From contig JABLXR010000012.1 in the NCBI GenBank assembly GCA_013178015.1, positions 36,208 through 100,207 on the forward strand: DNA of 64,000 bases, in the 5' to 3' direction. Source of the stretch: Anaerolineae bacterium (lineage in GTDB: Bacteria; Chloroflexota; Anaerolineae; DRVO01). Each line of letters begins with the position of its first letter. Positions within the stretch are counted from its first letter, which is position 1. Shown one piece after another: positions 33,733 to 43,099 of this stretch. Below the pieces are notes generated by a model that saw only the letters and a list, made by a program, of their open reading frames with translations, searched no databases and was not told where the DNA came from. The position numbers and the translations under genes are program-made.

Positions 33733-35484
33733 CTAGGCATCCAGGCCTGCAGTCACCTCGGTTGCGTCGACCGACTCGGGCCACATCTCCCGTACCCGGT
33801 AAGAGAGCAAGAGCCGGTAGATGTCCGTCGGACCGCGGACGTCGGAGAGGTCCACCGGTTCGCGCGTGACTCCGATGATGAAGGGGTAGCACTGCTCGCC
33901 GCCGACGCCGCCATGGGTAGCCCGTTGCCGCTCGAAAGTGACCACCAGGTCAGGCCGGCCCCACCAGTTCCACCGGCCCAACAACACAAGGTCGCCGGCA
34001 CTAGGGTGCGCTAGCAGATCCCGCAGGCTGGTGACGATGGCGGTAGCGTCTGCCAGGTCGGCGAAGGCTGCCTCCCCCTGTCCCGGCCGGCAAGGATACG
34101 TGCCTTCAGCCGTCACCAACTGGGGACCAACCGCGGTTCGCACCCCGACCACGGCGATGCCAGGATGGTCGGCCACACGCCTGACCAGGCCCGGGTAGAC
34201 CTCCTCCAGCGCCGACAGGTCCATGGGACCCTCAGGGACCACGCTGAAGTACACGTGGGAGAGCGGCCCCGAGTCCCGCACCACCACGTCAGTCCGGCCA
34301 GGCAACTCGGTGATCTCCTCTTCCGCCCGCCTTTCCAGGGACAGCCGCAGGCTTCGGGCCGCGTCCGAGGGGAGCCCTTCCAGGTCGTCCTCCGCCACTC
34401 CCACCTCGTAGCCCAGCAGAGAAGAGGCTCCCCGCAGACCCACCGCCCCCGCGCGAGCCTCATCGGTGCGGGTGGGTGCCTCGATGCAGCTATCCACGAA
34501 CTGGCCCAGCGACTGCCCGAAAGCGGTCTCGAAGGGAACGCTCGGTGTCATGCCGTGGTCGGAGAGAAGGTACAGGTCGTATGGCCGCCCGCCCCACCGG
34601 CGACGCATCCGATCCACCTGCTGCACCTGGCTGTCTATGGCCTTGACGGCGCGGAGGGCATGGCCGTCGGTGGGCCCGAAGCGGTGCGCCCACTCATCGT
34701 AGCTGCTGTAGTTGGCGTAGATGGCCGGAACGCCGCGATAGATGTCCACCAGGACAGCGAAAGTCTCTATCTCTCGCACCACCACGTCGGTCAGCACGTG
34801 GACGAAGGGTGACAGGAAACTGAGCTGGCCATACTTGCTGGGCCAGAACAGTGCCGACAACCGCCGCCACACCCCTAGCAAGTAGGTCCATACCGACAGG
34901 GCCAGGATGCGCATCACACGAACGGGGCTGAACGCCAGGACCAGGAAAAGCGAGAGGCCGCCCATCTTCCGTAGGATGCTGGTACGGCCGATGGCGGAGA
35001 GGGTGAAGAGCGAGGTCGAAGCTCCCCCGTCGAACATGTTGGCGTAGCTGGCACCGCCCTCCAGGATGCCGCGGCGTCCGGCGCTCACCCGGGCTTGGAT
35101 CTGGCTCAGGGTGCCGGGGAACTTGCAGACGATAGCCTGGCCGCTTTCCTTCTCGTACCAGCGAAAGCCCACGATGCCCTCACTGCTGCCATACATGATG
35201 GCAGCCTGCACCGCCGGCGTCGTGCTCGGCACCCCGGAGAACCAGCGATAGGCCTCGCCCTGGCCCGACCGGAGCAGCTGACCGATGTGAGGAGCGTAGC
35301 CCCGTGCCACCGCCTCCAGGAGCGTCGCGTGGCTCAGGCCGTCAATCTGTATGACAATGAACCCACGGGACTCGTCGCCCTCGGTCGTTCCCAATCGTCG
35401 CGCCACCGGGCCGTAGCGCCAGGAGTAGTACCGCCTCATGAGCCCTTCGTATAGGTCTATGAGCTTACGGACCAGAAGGTTCAT
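33733..35484 (-). CDS. Membrane-associated alkaline phosphatase superfamily protein (phosphodiesterase-like)
   Basis: 583 aa from ATG 35484 (GGGGGG upstream). Metal and nucleophile residues of the nucleotide pyrophosphatase/phosphodiesterase group are visible: Asp in VIQIDGLSHATL, Thr in VPSTTPAV, Asp and His in SSYDEWAHRFG, and the LSDHGM pair. A hydrophobic stretch at about 170-205 (LSLFLVLAFSPVRVMRILAL) suggests one or two membrane helices inserted in the catalytic domain, which is unusual. The substrate may be a lipid or surface polymer phosphate. The gap to the isomerase gene upstream is about 50 bases. Confidence 0.8.
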   Translation of the reverse strand: MNLLVRKLIDLYEGLMRRYYSWRYGPVARRLGTTEGDESRGFIVIQIDGLSHATLLEAVARGYAPHIGQLLRSGQGEAYRWFSGVPSTTPAVQAAIMYGSSEGIVGFRWYEKESGQAIVCKFPGTLSQIQARVSAGRRGILEGGASYANMFDGGASTSLFTLSAIGRTSILRKMGGLSLFLVLAFSPVRVMRILALSVWTYLLGVWRRLSALFWPSKYGQLSFLSPFVHVLTDVVVREIETFAVLVDIYRGVPAIYANYSSYDEWAHRFGPTDGHALRAVKAIDSQVQQVDRMRRRWGGRPYDLYLLSDHGMTPSVPFETAFGQSLGQFVDSCIEAPTRTDEARAGAVGLRGASSLLGYEVGVAEDDLEGLPSDAARSLRLSLERRAEEEITELPGRTDVVVRDSGPLSHVYFSVVPEGPMDLSALEEVYPGLVRRVADHPGIAVVGVRTAVGPQLVTAEGTYPCRPGQGEAAFADLADATAIVTSLRDLLAHPSAGDLVLLGRWNWWGRPDLVVTFERQRATHGGVGGEQCYPFIIGVTREPVDLSDVRGPTDIYRLLLSYRVREMWPESVDATEVTAGLDA

Positions 35485-35536
35485 GTGACCCCCCTTGCCC
35501 GACGGGCTCACCCCAGCCTGAACCGGTCTGTCGGGG

Positions 35537-36349
35537 CTAACCCAGCGAGCCCCGGAGCCGGCGCAATTGGCGGATACCCTCCAGCATGGCCCAGGGCGAG
35601 CCCCAGTGCTCGATGCTGGCCGCTCCTCCGTAGCCATCGCGCTGCAGCAGCTGCAGCAACTCAGCGTAGCAGCGCCCGGAGCCGGCGATGGTCTCGATGT
35701 TGCCCCGAGCGTTTGGCTTCACGTGCAGGTGCTTCACCAGGTGGCCAACTAGGGGATAGCAGTCCTCGATGGGATCCTCTCCGCCCGCGTGCCACGCGTT
35801 GTTGACGTCCCAGACCAGGCCCAACGCCGGGGACGGCCCCAGCGCCCCGATGATGGTGTGCGCCTCGCTGCACGTTCCGCAGTGGGTGGCGGCCTCAGTC
35901 TCGAAGCACAGGACCACGCCCTCTGCCTGGGCCCGCCCTACCGCCCAGCCTAGGCGCTCCACTATGCGGCCAAGGTACCGGTCCAGCCCGGGCCGAGGCA
36001 GGTCGCGGCGCCCGGGCGTCCAGAAGGGAAACACGCGGATGAGGCTAGTACCCAGAGCCTGCGCTGCCCGAATGGCGCCCTCAAGGATGGCCTGGTGCTC
36101 TCGCCACTCCTCTTCCGAGTCCAGTTCGCACTTGCCGAAGCTGGAGGCTATACAGGCAGTGGCCATGCCCTGGCCCGCGATCAGGGCCCGTAGGTGCGTC
36201 AGCTCTTCTCTCGTGAGCTGGTCAATCCGCTTGCCGAAGAGACGCGATCTGAGCTCCACCGCCTCGGCGCCCGCTTCCCGCCCCAGCCGGAGAGACTCCT
36301 CGATCTCGGGGGAGACCTCATCCGTGAAGTAGCAGACCGGAATCACCAT
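35537..36349 (-). CDS. Sugar phosphate isomerase/epimerase family protein
   Basis: 270 aa TIM barrel, the third of this superfamily in 9 kb. Likely metal ligands: Glu in CFETEAATHCG, Asp in VWDVNNAWHAGG, His in HLHVKPNARG and Glu in SIEHWGSP. ATG 36349 is preceded by GGAGGCGCT, and overlaps the end of the hydantoinase A-like gene by 7 bases, so these two are coupled and probably serve one pathway. Confidence 0.87.
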   Translation of the reverse strand: MVIPVCYFTDEVSPEIEESLRLGREAGAEAVELRSRLFGKRIDQLTREELTHLRALIAGQGMATACIASSFGKCELDSEEEWREHQAILEGAIRAAQALGTSLIRVFPFWTPGRRDLPRPGLDRYLGRIVERLGWAVGRAQAEGVVLCFETEAATHCGTCSEAHTIIGALGPSPALGLVWDVNNAWHAGGEDPIEDCYPLVGHLVKHLHVKPNARGNIETIAGSGRCYAELLQLLQRDGYGGAASIEHWGSPWAMLEGIRQLRRLRGSLG

Positions 36350-38382
36350 AGCGCCTCCTCTTCTGGGCGTGGCTCAGCCTCCGAGGCGAACCGTGGCCGG
36401 CCCACCGCCGTGGCCGTGACGGTTGAGCCCAAGTAGAGCCGGTCGCCGAAGCCCGGGCCGGCCGTGCCTTTGTGGTCCTTCACCTCCACCCTGACCTCGA
36501 TGTCCGCCGCGCCGGCCGCCTCGGCCGCCTGCCTGGCTAGGCTATGGGCCCGCCGTTGCGCCTCCTCCAGGGCCGCCTCCCGCTCACCGTATCGCTCCGC
36601 GGCGAACGGGCCGGTGAGGACGTACCCATCCAATCCCGAGGCCCGGTACACAGGCTGAACGCTGACCAACTCCTGCACCGCCACTGACCCCGAGATGGCG
36701 CCGACCGCGTTGGCCACCGAATGATGCTGCGGTAGACACGCGGAGTCGCCCATGACACGAGCAGCCGGGGAGACGAAGTGCCCGGCAGGCGCCCCCAGGC
36801 CCACTACGGGCACCCGCGAGCGGAGCCGCACCTCCAAGTCGCTCCCCTCGGCAGACAGAGCCAGGTCCAGCAGGGGCCCACCGACTTCCGTGACTGCTGA
36901 CCCCCCCGAGCCATTGACGAGCACCGCCACCATGGCCCGGATCAGGCTGTGGCGCACTTCCAGCAGGACCCGGCGGCTCACCTCTTCCGGACTGGCCTGC
37001 AGGTACCAGGCCAGGAGCCGCGCCCCCAACATCGCGGCCTCTGCGTCCCAGGCCACGAACTCGCCCAAAGCATGCAACGCATCCGTGGGAGTGAAGGCGC
37101 TTCGCAGCACCACCCCGGTGCCCTCCAGTCGGTTCGGGTTCGATAGATAGAAGTGGACCCAGGGGTCCCGCGTGGCCAGGCGCCAAAGCGGCTGAGGACC
37201 GCTACCCAACGCCTCCAGTATGCGCTGCTCCACTGGGCTCATCCGGTTGCCGTCGGCCGAACGGGCGGCGAGGTAGACCACCGACTCAGATGGATCCAGT
37301 CGCGAGGCCCGAGTCAGGGTCTCCTCCAACATGCCAATCACCTGCGGATGCTCTTGAGCCGCGAAGGCGAGAGGCACCGCCCTTCTTGGGCCGACGCACA
37401 GGCGCGTCCCCTCGAGCAAGGTCACCTGGCTGTCGCCTCCCAGCCCACTGCTGACCGTCTGCACAGCGCGCACCAAGGTGCGCCAGCGGCCCACAGTGGC
37501 GCCCCTCGGGTTCAGCAGCGGCAACCCCCCGCGCACCAGGGCGAGGTCGGTGGTGGTGCCGCCAATGTCCACCACCAGCATGTCCTGCAATCCGGCCAAG
37601 GCTCGCGCCCCCACCACGCTGGCCGCCGGTCCACTCAGTATGGTCTCCACCGGCCGGTCCAGCGCCATCTCCACCCGCATCAGCGACCCGTCGCCTCGCA
37701 CTACCATGACCGGAGCCCGCACTCCCAGGGCATCCAGAGCCCGACGCAGGGAGACCATCAGGTCGCGCAGCAAGGGCACCAGGCTGGCGTTGAGGGCGCA
37801 CGTGGCGGCCCGCAGAACGGAGTCGAGCTCGCTGGCCAGCTCGTGACCGCAGGTGACTGGCAGCCCAGTCTCTTGGATGAGGATACGCTTCGCCCGCATC
37901 TCGTGATCGGCGTTGCGCACCCCGAAGAACCCGCTGACGGCAAAGGCAGCCACCTTGTCCCGCTGCTCCCGGGCTAGGCGTCGGAGCTCGCTCTCGTCCA
38001 GTGGCTCCTGCTCCGCTCCCATGCCGTTGTGACCGCCTTTCACAAAAGCCAGGTTGGCGGTCGGCAGCAGCCGCTGCAGCTCATAGCGGCGGAACAGCTC
38101 CCGGTCATATCCAATCAGCACCAGACACGTAGGCGAGCCATTGCCCTCCACGATGGCATTGGTCGCTAGAGTCGTGGATAGGGACACCAACCCGACCCGT
38201 CTCAGAAGGTCCTCGGGCACCTGACGCACCGCGCTGGCAATGCCCTTTGCCAGGTCGTGGCGCGTCGTCGGCGCTTTGGCGGATGCAAGCACCCTGCCGG
38301 AGGTCATCTCCACCACGGCAACGTCAGTGAAGGTGCCCCCTGTGTCAACACCCAGGCCCAGATTCGCGCTGTTCAGGTTCAA
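36343..38382 (-). CDS. Hydantoinase A / oxoprolinase family protein
   Basis: 679 aa from TTG 38382; GAGG is 5 bases upstream, and TTG 38415 has no ribosome site. The actin-like ATPase motifs are LGLGVDTGGTFTDVAV (about 8-23) and VVDIGGTTTDLALV (about 265-278). The family (HyuA, acetone carboxylase beta, 5-oxoprolinase A) opens cyclic amides or carboxylates small molecules with ATP, normally beside a HyuB subunit. No HyuB is present here; instead a sugar isomerase overlaps its end. Some family members work alone, and the substrate is open. Confidence 0.85.
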   Translation of the reverse strand: MNLNSANLGLGVDTGGTFTDVAVVEMTSGRVLASAKAPTTRHDLAKGIASAVRQVPEDLLRRVGLVSLSTTLATNAIVEGNGSPTCLVLIGYDRELFRRYELQRLLPTANLAFVKGGHNGMGAEQEPLDESELRRLAREQRDKVAAFAVSGFFGVRNADHEMRAKRILIQETGLPVTCGHELASELDSVLRAATCALNASLVPLLRDLMVSLRRALDALGVRAPVMVVRGDGSLMRVEMALDRPVETILSGPAASVVGARALAGLQDMLVVDIGGTTTDLALVRGGLPLLNPRGATVGRWRTLVRAVQTVSSGLGGDSQVTLLEGTRLCVGPRRAVPLAFAAQEHPQVIGMLEETLTRASRLDPSESVVYLAARSADGNRMSPVEQRILEALGSGPQPLWRLATRDPWVHFYLSNPNRLEGTGVVLRSAFTPTDALHALGEFVAWDAEAAMLGARLLAWYLQASPEEVSRRVLLEVRHSLIRAMVAVLVNGSGGSAVTEVGGPLLDLALSAEGSDLEVRLRSRVPVVGLGAPAGHFVSPAARVMGDSACLPQHHSVANAVGAISGSVAVQELVSVQPVYRASGLDGYVLTGPFAAERYGEREAALEEAQRRAHSLARQAAEAAGAADIEVRVEVKDHKGTAGPGFGDRLYLGSTVTATAVGRPRFASEAEPRPEEEALW

Positions 38383-38415
38383 CTCCCCCTCTAGGTGGTA
38401 CGTGACACGTGACAA

Positions 38416-38498
38416 GTGAAGAGAGCACGGCCTGATGTATGAGTGAGTTGCATCTCGTGCAGCCTACTACCCATCGCGTATCACGTGTCTCTCTTCAC
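38416..38498. repeat. Imperfect palindromic patch between trmD and the hydantoinase A-like gene
   Basis: GTGAAGAGAG (38416-38425) is repeated inverted at 38489-38498, and both arms adjoin CACGTG-type palindromes. The patch is less GC-rich than its surroundings. It might be a terminator for trmD or a remnant of a small repeat element. Confidence 0.4.
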
Positions 38499-38501
38499 GT
38501 A

Positions 38502-39245
38502 TCAATCAAGACTGCGGCGCAACTCCGCCAGATACTCCCGGTCCACCTGGCTCAACCGCGCCCGATCGAGCAGATCCGGCCGACGCAGAAGGGTACGCCG
38601 GAGGGATTCTTGCCGCCTCCAGCGCACGATCTCGGCGTGGTTCCCCGACAGAAGCACCTCCGGGACGACCAGGCCCTCGAACTCCGCCGGGCGAGTGTAG
38701 TGCGGGTATTCCAGCAGGCCGTCGGCGTGGCTGTCTTCGAAAGCAGCTCCCGGGTCGCCCAGGACCCCGGGAAGCAGCCGGGTGACCACCTCAATCAGCA
38801 CCATCGCCGCCAGCTCGCCGCCGCTGAGAACATAGTCCCCGATGGACACCTCCCGCGTCACCACCAGCTCCCGCACTCTCTCGTCCACGCCCTCGTACCG
38901 GCCGCAGATCAGCGCTATCCTGCGCTTGTGACTCAACTCGCGCGCCAGCCTCTGGGTCAGGACCTGTCCCTGTGGCGTCAGCAGGACCACCTCCACATCG
39001 GGCGCATCGCGATCCGGCACCACCGATCTGATCGCCCGAACCAGAGGCTCGGCTTTCATCACCATACCGCCACCACCACCGTAGGGGACGTCGTCGGTGG
39101 TCTTGTGCCTGTCGGTAGCGTAGCTGCGAACGTCGTGGGCCTCCCATGCGACGAGCCCAGCGCGCACCGCCCGGGCCACTATGCTCTCGCCCAGCGGCCC
39201 AGCGAACATGCCCGGGAAGATGGTGAAGATGTCGAACCGGATCAC
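38502..39245 (-). CDS. trmD: tRNA (guanine-N1)-methyltransferase TrmD
   Basis: 247 aa, normal length. TrmD methylates G37 of tRNAs reading CNN codons, preventing frameshifts. The N-terminus [20 protein letters not shown], the [13 protein letters not shown] loop (about 56-68), the knot sequence [12 protein letters not shown] (about 111-122), and [14 protein letters not shown] with the SAM-binding trefoil are all clear. The start is GTG 39245. It is not next to rpsP, rimM or rplS as in many bacteria; it lies 16 bases after a dehydrogenase gene. Confidence 0.95.
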   Translation of the reverse strand: MIRFDIFTIFPGMFAGPLGESIVARAVRAGLVAWEAHDVRSYATDRHKTTDDVPYGGGGGMVMKAEPLVRAIRSVVPDRDAPDVEVVLLTPQGQVLTQRLARELSHKRRIALICGRYEGVDERVRELVVTREVSIGDYVLSGGELAAMVLIEVVTRLLPGVLGDPGAAFEDSHADGLLEYPHYTRPAEFEGLVVPEVLLSGNHAEIVRWRRQESLRRTLLRRPDLLDRARLSQVDREYLAELRRSLD

Positions 39246-39261
39246 CGCGATCCCCTGCGTC

Positions 39262-40299
39262 TCACTGGCCCGGCGTCAGGATCACCTTGATCCCTCCCTT
39301 GCGCTCGAACAGCTCGAACCCTTCCTGCCAGCGCGACAGAGCGAGCACGTGCGTGGCCAGAGGCCGCACCCGTACCGCGCCAGAGGCCATCAGCCCCAGG
39401 GCCCGCCGCCATGCCGGGCTCGTCTGGCCCAGGGATCCCACCAGGCGCAGCTCCTTGTATGCCAGAAGCGACAAGTCGAGGGGGAACGGTTCCCCTGCCA
39501 GCCCAATCTGGGCGTACTGCCCGTTCCGCCGGGTCAGTTCCAGACCCATGCGGGCGGCCGCCGGCGCGCCCGAGGCCTCGACGAATACATCGCAGCCTTC
39601 GCCGCCGCTCTGCATGGCAACCACCTCCGACACGTCGTCCTCGCCCGCGACCAGGGTCCAGTCGATTCCCAGCTCCCGGGCCAGCGCCAGCCTGTCCCGG
39701 TCCACCGCAGTGCCCACTAGGCAGGTGCGCGCCCCCGCCGCCCGAGCCAGCTGAGCGCAGAGCAACCCGATGGCGCCCGGGCCAGCCACCACTACCAGGT
39801 CGTAGGGGCGGATGGTCGCCAGCTGGCACAGCAGGCGCACGCAGCAGGCTAGCGGTTCTGTCATGGCACCGGAGATGAAGTCCACCTCGTCCGGCAGGGC
39901 ATACAACCGATCGGCGGACACCACCGTGTAGGGAGCAAAGGCACCGTCATGGATGTAGCCCAGGATCTCCTTCTGAGAGCACCGGTTGTAGGCCCCGGTG
40001 CGGCACGAGAGACACTTGCCACACGTGCGCACCGTCGTCTCGGCCGTCACCCGGTCACCCTCCCGCCAGCTCGTCACCCCCGGGCCTACCTGATCCACGA
40101 CGCCAGCGAACTCGTGACCCATCACGACCGGCGGTCTGACTAGCAACTTGATGTCGTCGTGCAGGATATGCAGATCCGAGCCGCATATTCCGGCGGCTTG
40201 AACCGAGATGCGAACCTGGCCCGGACCCGCCTGCGGGTCGGGCACTTCCGCCAGCCTCACGTGTCCCGAGCCGGGTGCTTCCTTTAGCAATGCCAACAT
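39262..40299 (-). CDS. Zinc-dependent alcohol (polyol) dehydrogenase
   Basis: 345 aa medium-chain dehydrogenase. Catalytic zinc ligands: Cys in ICGSDLH (about residue 39) and His-Glu in GHEFAGVV (about 61-62). Four cysteines [15 protein letters not shown] (about 92-106) bind the structural zinc. The nucleotide fold is [12 protein letters not shown]. The subgroup resembles threonine or sorbitol dehydrogenases. ATG 40299 follows AGGAG. It may act with the sugar isomerases nearby, but co-transcription with trmD is all that the layout shows. Confidence 0.9.
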   Translation of the reverse strand: MLALLKEAPGSGHVRLAEVPDPQAGPGQVRISVQAAGICGSDLHILHDDIKLLVRPPVVMGHEFAGVVDQVGPGVTSWREGDRVTAETTVRTCGKCLSCRTGAYNRCSQKEILGYIHDGAFAPYTVVSADRLYALPDEVDFISGAMTEPLACCVRLLCQLATIRPYDLVVVAGPGAIGLLCAQLARAAGARTCLVGTAVDRDRLALARELGIDWTLVAGEDDVSEVVAMQSGGEGCDVFVEASGAPAAARMGLELTRRNGQYAQIGLAGEPFPLDLSLLAYKELRLVGSLGQTSPAWRRALGLMASGAVRVRPLATHVLALSRWQEGFELFERKGGIKVILTPGQ

Positions 40300-40314
40300 G
40301 TTGCCTGCTCCTGT

Positions 40315-40358
40315 AAGTGCCGGTCGGCACCCGTCCTAGGGCACTGACCACGGCACTT
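40315..40358 (-). terminator. Hairpin after the DUF4062 gene
   Basis: AAGTGCCG (40315-40322) pairs with CGGCACTT (40351-40358), beginning right after the stop codon. The 28-base loop is long and there is no T-tract. Confidence 0.4.
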
Positions 40359-40925
40359 CTATCCCCTGCGACGCCGTTCCCGGTCCGAGACGATCACAGC
40401 CGCATCCTGGGCGCCCTGAGGCTCGCCATGGCCAGCCACGCCCGGCTCCTCCGGCTTCTCCTCCCTGAGGTACACCACCAGTCTGGCTGCCTCGTCGGCG
40501 GAGAGGCCGAGCTCTATGGCGCGATCCACCACTCCCTGGGCCATGTGCCTCACTACCAGTCGCCGCAGCTCGTCCGTGCCGCTGAACGACTCCCAGGTCT
40601 CGACGCTGTTGTACTGGAAGAAGCGTTCCGCCGGCGTGTGGGGAACGTCCTTCACCAGCACGTACACCGGCACCCCCGCGTCGCGGCCCGCCACCAGCTC
40701 CGCCCCCACCGGGGCAGTGATGTCTCCACCGAGAAGTACCAGACAGAAGTCGCTTCGGCGGACTTCCTCCAACGCCGCAGGGGTCTGCTCACCTGGACGC
40801 GGAGTGCGCGCGATCCGCCAGGGGAGCGCCACGGGGAAGCGCGCCAAAGCCTCCCCCACCACCTCGCGCTCGGGCTCAAGATCCGCCGTAGCACTGACGA
40901 AGACTGTGATGGCACGTTCCTTCAT
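40359..40925 (-). CDS. DUF4062 domain protein
   Basis: 188 aa. The N-terminal ~125 residues match the DUF4062 pattern: ITVFVSATADLEPEREVVGEAL, an EEVRRSDFCLVLLGGDI centre and a GVPVYVLVKDV strand. The fold is thought to be TIR- or nucleoside-deoxyribosyltransferase-like. DUF4062 usually sits in front of large NTPase or repeat modules in signalling or defence proteins; here it is followed only by about 60 mostly charged residues ending in RERRRRG. Function unknown. It diverges from the secreted zincin at 41037. Confidence 0.7.
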   Translation of the reverse strand: MKERAITVFVSATADLEPEREVVGEALARFPVALPWRIARTPRPGEQTPAALEEVRRSDFCLVLLGGDITAPVGAELVAGRDAGVPVYVLVKDVPHTPAERFFQYNSVETWESFSGTDELRRLVVRHMAQGVVDRAIELGLSADEAARLVVYLREEKPEEPGVAGHGEPQGAQDAAVIVSDRERRRRG

Positions 40926-41010
40926 CCTTGCTTCACCACCGCTCGATTTCTCCGTGGCGGGGCGCCCACCCGGCCGGCGGGCGCCGCCTGTGGCCGCACA
41001 TCTGCACCGC

Positions 41011-41019
41011 TGCTATAAT
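41011..41019 (+). promoter_or_regulatory. Extended -10 promoter of the zincin gene
   Basis: TG-C-TATAAT, 17 bases before the GTG start at 41037, leaving a leader of about 10 bases. Confidence 0.5.
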
Positions 41020-41036
41020 GCGGAGCGAGGTCAACC

Positions 41037-42887
41037 GTGAGATCACCATCATCTATGATACCACGGCTCACCGTCGGCCTGGTGCTGGTGCTGCTCGCAT
41101 CTGGCTCGCGCGGCCCCTGGCTCCAGGGTGCTTCCGTGCCAAGCCAGGCCGGGGGAGTCATCCTCCGCCACCTTGATGTCAGCGACGTGGAAGTGGCGCT
41201 GCGTCCGACCGGGGCGGCGGTGCCTCCATCGGGTGCGGGCTCGGCCAGCCGTGCCTTCTGGGTCGCGGCAGGACGGCGTGGGGAGTACCGCGAAGTGCCC
41301 ACGGTCCTTGTGGGGCGCACCGGGTCCTTCCGGGTGTGGGCTCAGGATAGCATAGACATGCCCGCTGACCTAATGCTGGCAGCTGTAGCCCAGGTGGAGT
41401 CCAGTATGCACTCCGGCCTACTGGGCGCTCTCCTCGAGAGCGCCCTTCGGTCGCGCCGTGACCTGTTCCCGGTGGATGTGATCTACGCCACCTTGAGCGC
41501 CATGGGCGGGTACTTCTCTTCCCTGGACCAGCCCGGGTTCCGCGACCATCCCTACAGCAACGAGACCAACGCCATCTACATCAGCCTGGCTTCCTGCAAC
41601 CTTAGCTCCGGCTGCTCCGCGCCTCTCGTGGCCCACGAACTGCAGCATCTGCTGCAGTTCGTGGTGGATCCCCAGGAGGAGACCTGGTTCAACGAGGGCC
41701 TCTCCGAGCTGGCCGAGGGCTCGGTCTCGGAGGCGCCCCTCGAATGCTCCGACTTCCCGCTGTTCGGGTGGTCTCCCGATCCACAGTTGACCGGCCTTCA
41801 CTATCGCTCCGCCGCGAGCTTCCTCTCCTACTGGCAGGGCGTCTTGGGGGAGGAAGCGCTTCTCTCCGTTGCCGTAGACCCCTCGCCCGGGAGCGAAGCT
41901 CTGCGCCATTATCTCCGACTGACCGGGGATTCTCGTTCCCTCGATGACCTCTTCGTTCAGTGGTCGCTGGCCCAAGCCCTTGCCCGACTGTCCCAGGAGG
42001 AGGAGTGGGCTTCCCAAGGCCCGTGCAAGACGGCTTCAGTGCACGTCCTGAGCGAGAACGCCGCACTTAGCGACACCGTCAGCCAGTATGGCTGCGACCT
42101 GGTCGTTCTGACCGGCGCTGCCGACGCCGAGCTCAAGTTCGAGGGCGAGGTCCGGGCTGCCGTGGTGCCGGAGTTCCCGCCCGGGCACGATCACGTCTGG
42201 TGGTCAGATAACAGGTCCAACACCCACACTACCCTCACCGCGGAGCTGGACCTCCGTGGAGCGCAGTCTCCCCACCTGCGGTACTGGGTGTGGTATGATA
42301 TCGAGCAGTGGTACGACTGGGCCTATGCCGCCGTGTCGGCCGACGAAGGGCGAACGTGGCAGTGGCTGAGGGCCTCGGGGATGACCGCCAAGGACCCCTT
42401 CGGCAACAGCCCCGGCGTGGGATACACTGGGTCGTCCCGCCGCTGGAGAATGCAGGAACTGGACCTCACCCCGTACGCCGGAGAGCGGCTGCTGCTGAGG
42501 TTCGGCTATCTGACGGACGACGCCATCGAGTCCACAGGGTTCGCCCTGGGCGGTGCCGTGCTCACCGATCCGGGGTCCGGCAGCGCTGCAACCGCCGTCG
42601 AGTGGGAGAGCCAGGGCTTCGTTCTGCTCTCGGCCCGGGCCCTGCCGCACCAGCGGTACGCCATCGTCGCAATCGAAGGCCCGACCGAGGAGGATACGCG
42701 GTCACTGCCCCTGCACGGGCACAACCGGGGTCGCTGGCTGCTACCCGCTGGGGAGACTCGGGCAGTAATGGTCTGTGCCCTGACGGCGGGGGCCCTGCCG
42801 GCTCCCTACCAGGTCGAGGTCAGCTATGTCGAGCCGGTCGGCGGCGGTCAGATGCGGGCCACTCCAGAGCGCTTGGCGGACCGGTAG
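41037..42887 (+). CDS. Secreted zincin-type metallopeptidase with immune inhibitor A-like domain
   Basis: 616 aa from GTG 41037 (GAGG upstream). Residues about 8-27 form a signal peptide (IPRLTVGLVLVLLASG). Zinc motif HELQH (His200, Glu201, His204) with downstream WFNEGLSELAEG, whose Glu220 is the likely third ligand, makes it a gluzincin. The C-terminal part (about 395-510) has the pattern of the InhA/M6 beta-domain (LRYWVWYDIEQWYDW, YAGERLLLRFGYLTDD). It probably degrades proteins outside the cell. Its last 40 bases overlap the convergent small gene at 42848. Confidence 0.8.
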   Translation: MRSPSSMIPRLTVGLVLVLLASGSRGPWLQGASVPSQAGGVILRHLDVSDVEVALRPTGAAVPPSGAGSASRAFWVAAGRRGEYREVPTVLVGRTGSFRVWAQDSIDMPADLMLAAVAQVESSMHSGLLGALLESALRSRRDLFPVDVIYATLSAMGGYFSSLDQPGFRDHPYSNETNAIYISLASCNLSSGCSAPLVAHELQHLLQFVVDPQEETWFNEGLSELAEGSVSEAPLECSDFPLFGWSPDPQLTGLHYRSAASFLSYWQGVLGEEALLSVAVDPSPGSEALRHYLRLTGDSRSLDDLFVQWSLAQALARLSQEEEWASQGPCKTASVHVLSENAALSDTVSQYGCDLVVLTGAADAELKFEGEVRAAVVPEFPPGHDHVWWSDNRSNTHTTLTAELDLRGAQSPHLRYWVWYDIEQWYDWAYAAVSADEGRTWQWLRASGMTAKDPFGNSPGVGYTGSSRRWRMQELDLTPYAGERLLLRFGYLTDDAIESTGFALGGAVLTDPGSGSAATAVEWESQGFVLLSARALPHQRYAIVAIEGPTEEDTRSLPLHGHNRGRWLLPAGETRAVMVCALTAGALPAPYQVEVSYVEPVGGGQMRATPERLADR

Positions 42888-43069
42888 CGGTCCTCCATCT
42901 CGCGTCGCCTCTCCTCCGCCGCTCGCTGAGCCTCGTCGCGCACGTAATGGTAGCGAGCCCGAAGCTCCGCCTGCAGGGCGACGCCGGTCGAGGGGGCGTA
43001 GAGCCGTCCAGCCAGGTAACCGACGCCGAGACCGAGTGCAACCCCGAACATGAAACGGAAGAAACCCAT
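42848..43069 (-). CDS. Small YtxH-like membrane protein
   Basis: 73 aa from ATG 43069 (GGAGGA about 10 bases upstream). One N-terminal helix (FRFMFGVALGLGVGYLAGRLYAPSTG) recalls the YtxH domain, a Gly-rich membrane segment followed by an APxSG turn. The remainder is a charged coiled coil (RDEAQRAAEERRREMEDRY). YtxH proteins are small stress-related or structural membrane proteins. The gene converges on the zincin gene with a 40-base coding overlap. Confidence 0.6.
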   Translation of the reverse strand: MGFFRFMFGVALGLGVGYLAGRLYAPSTGVALQAELRARYHYVRDEAQRAAEERRREMEDRYRSAKRSGVARI

Positions 43070-43099
43070 TCTGTGTGCTCCTCCAAACCTTGGGAAGCT

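Noticed and set aside
42308..43099. Upstream extension of the 43100 gene in one open frame
   Set aside because: It overlaps the end of the zincin gene out of frame and is low in recognisable structure; the real protein begins at ATG 43100.
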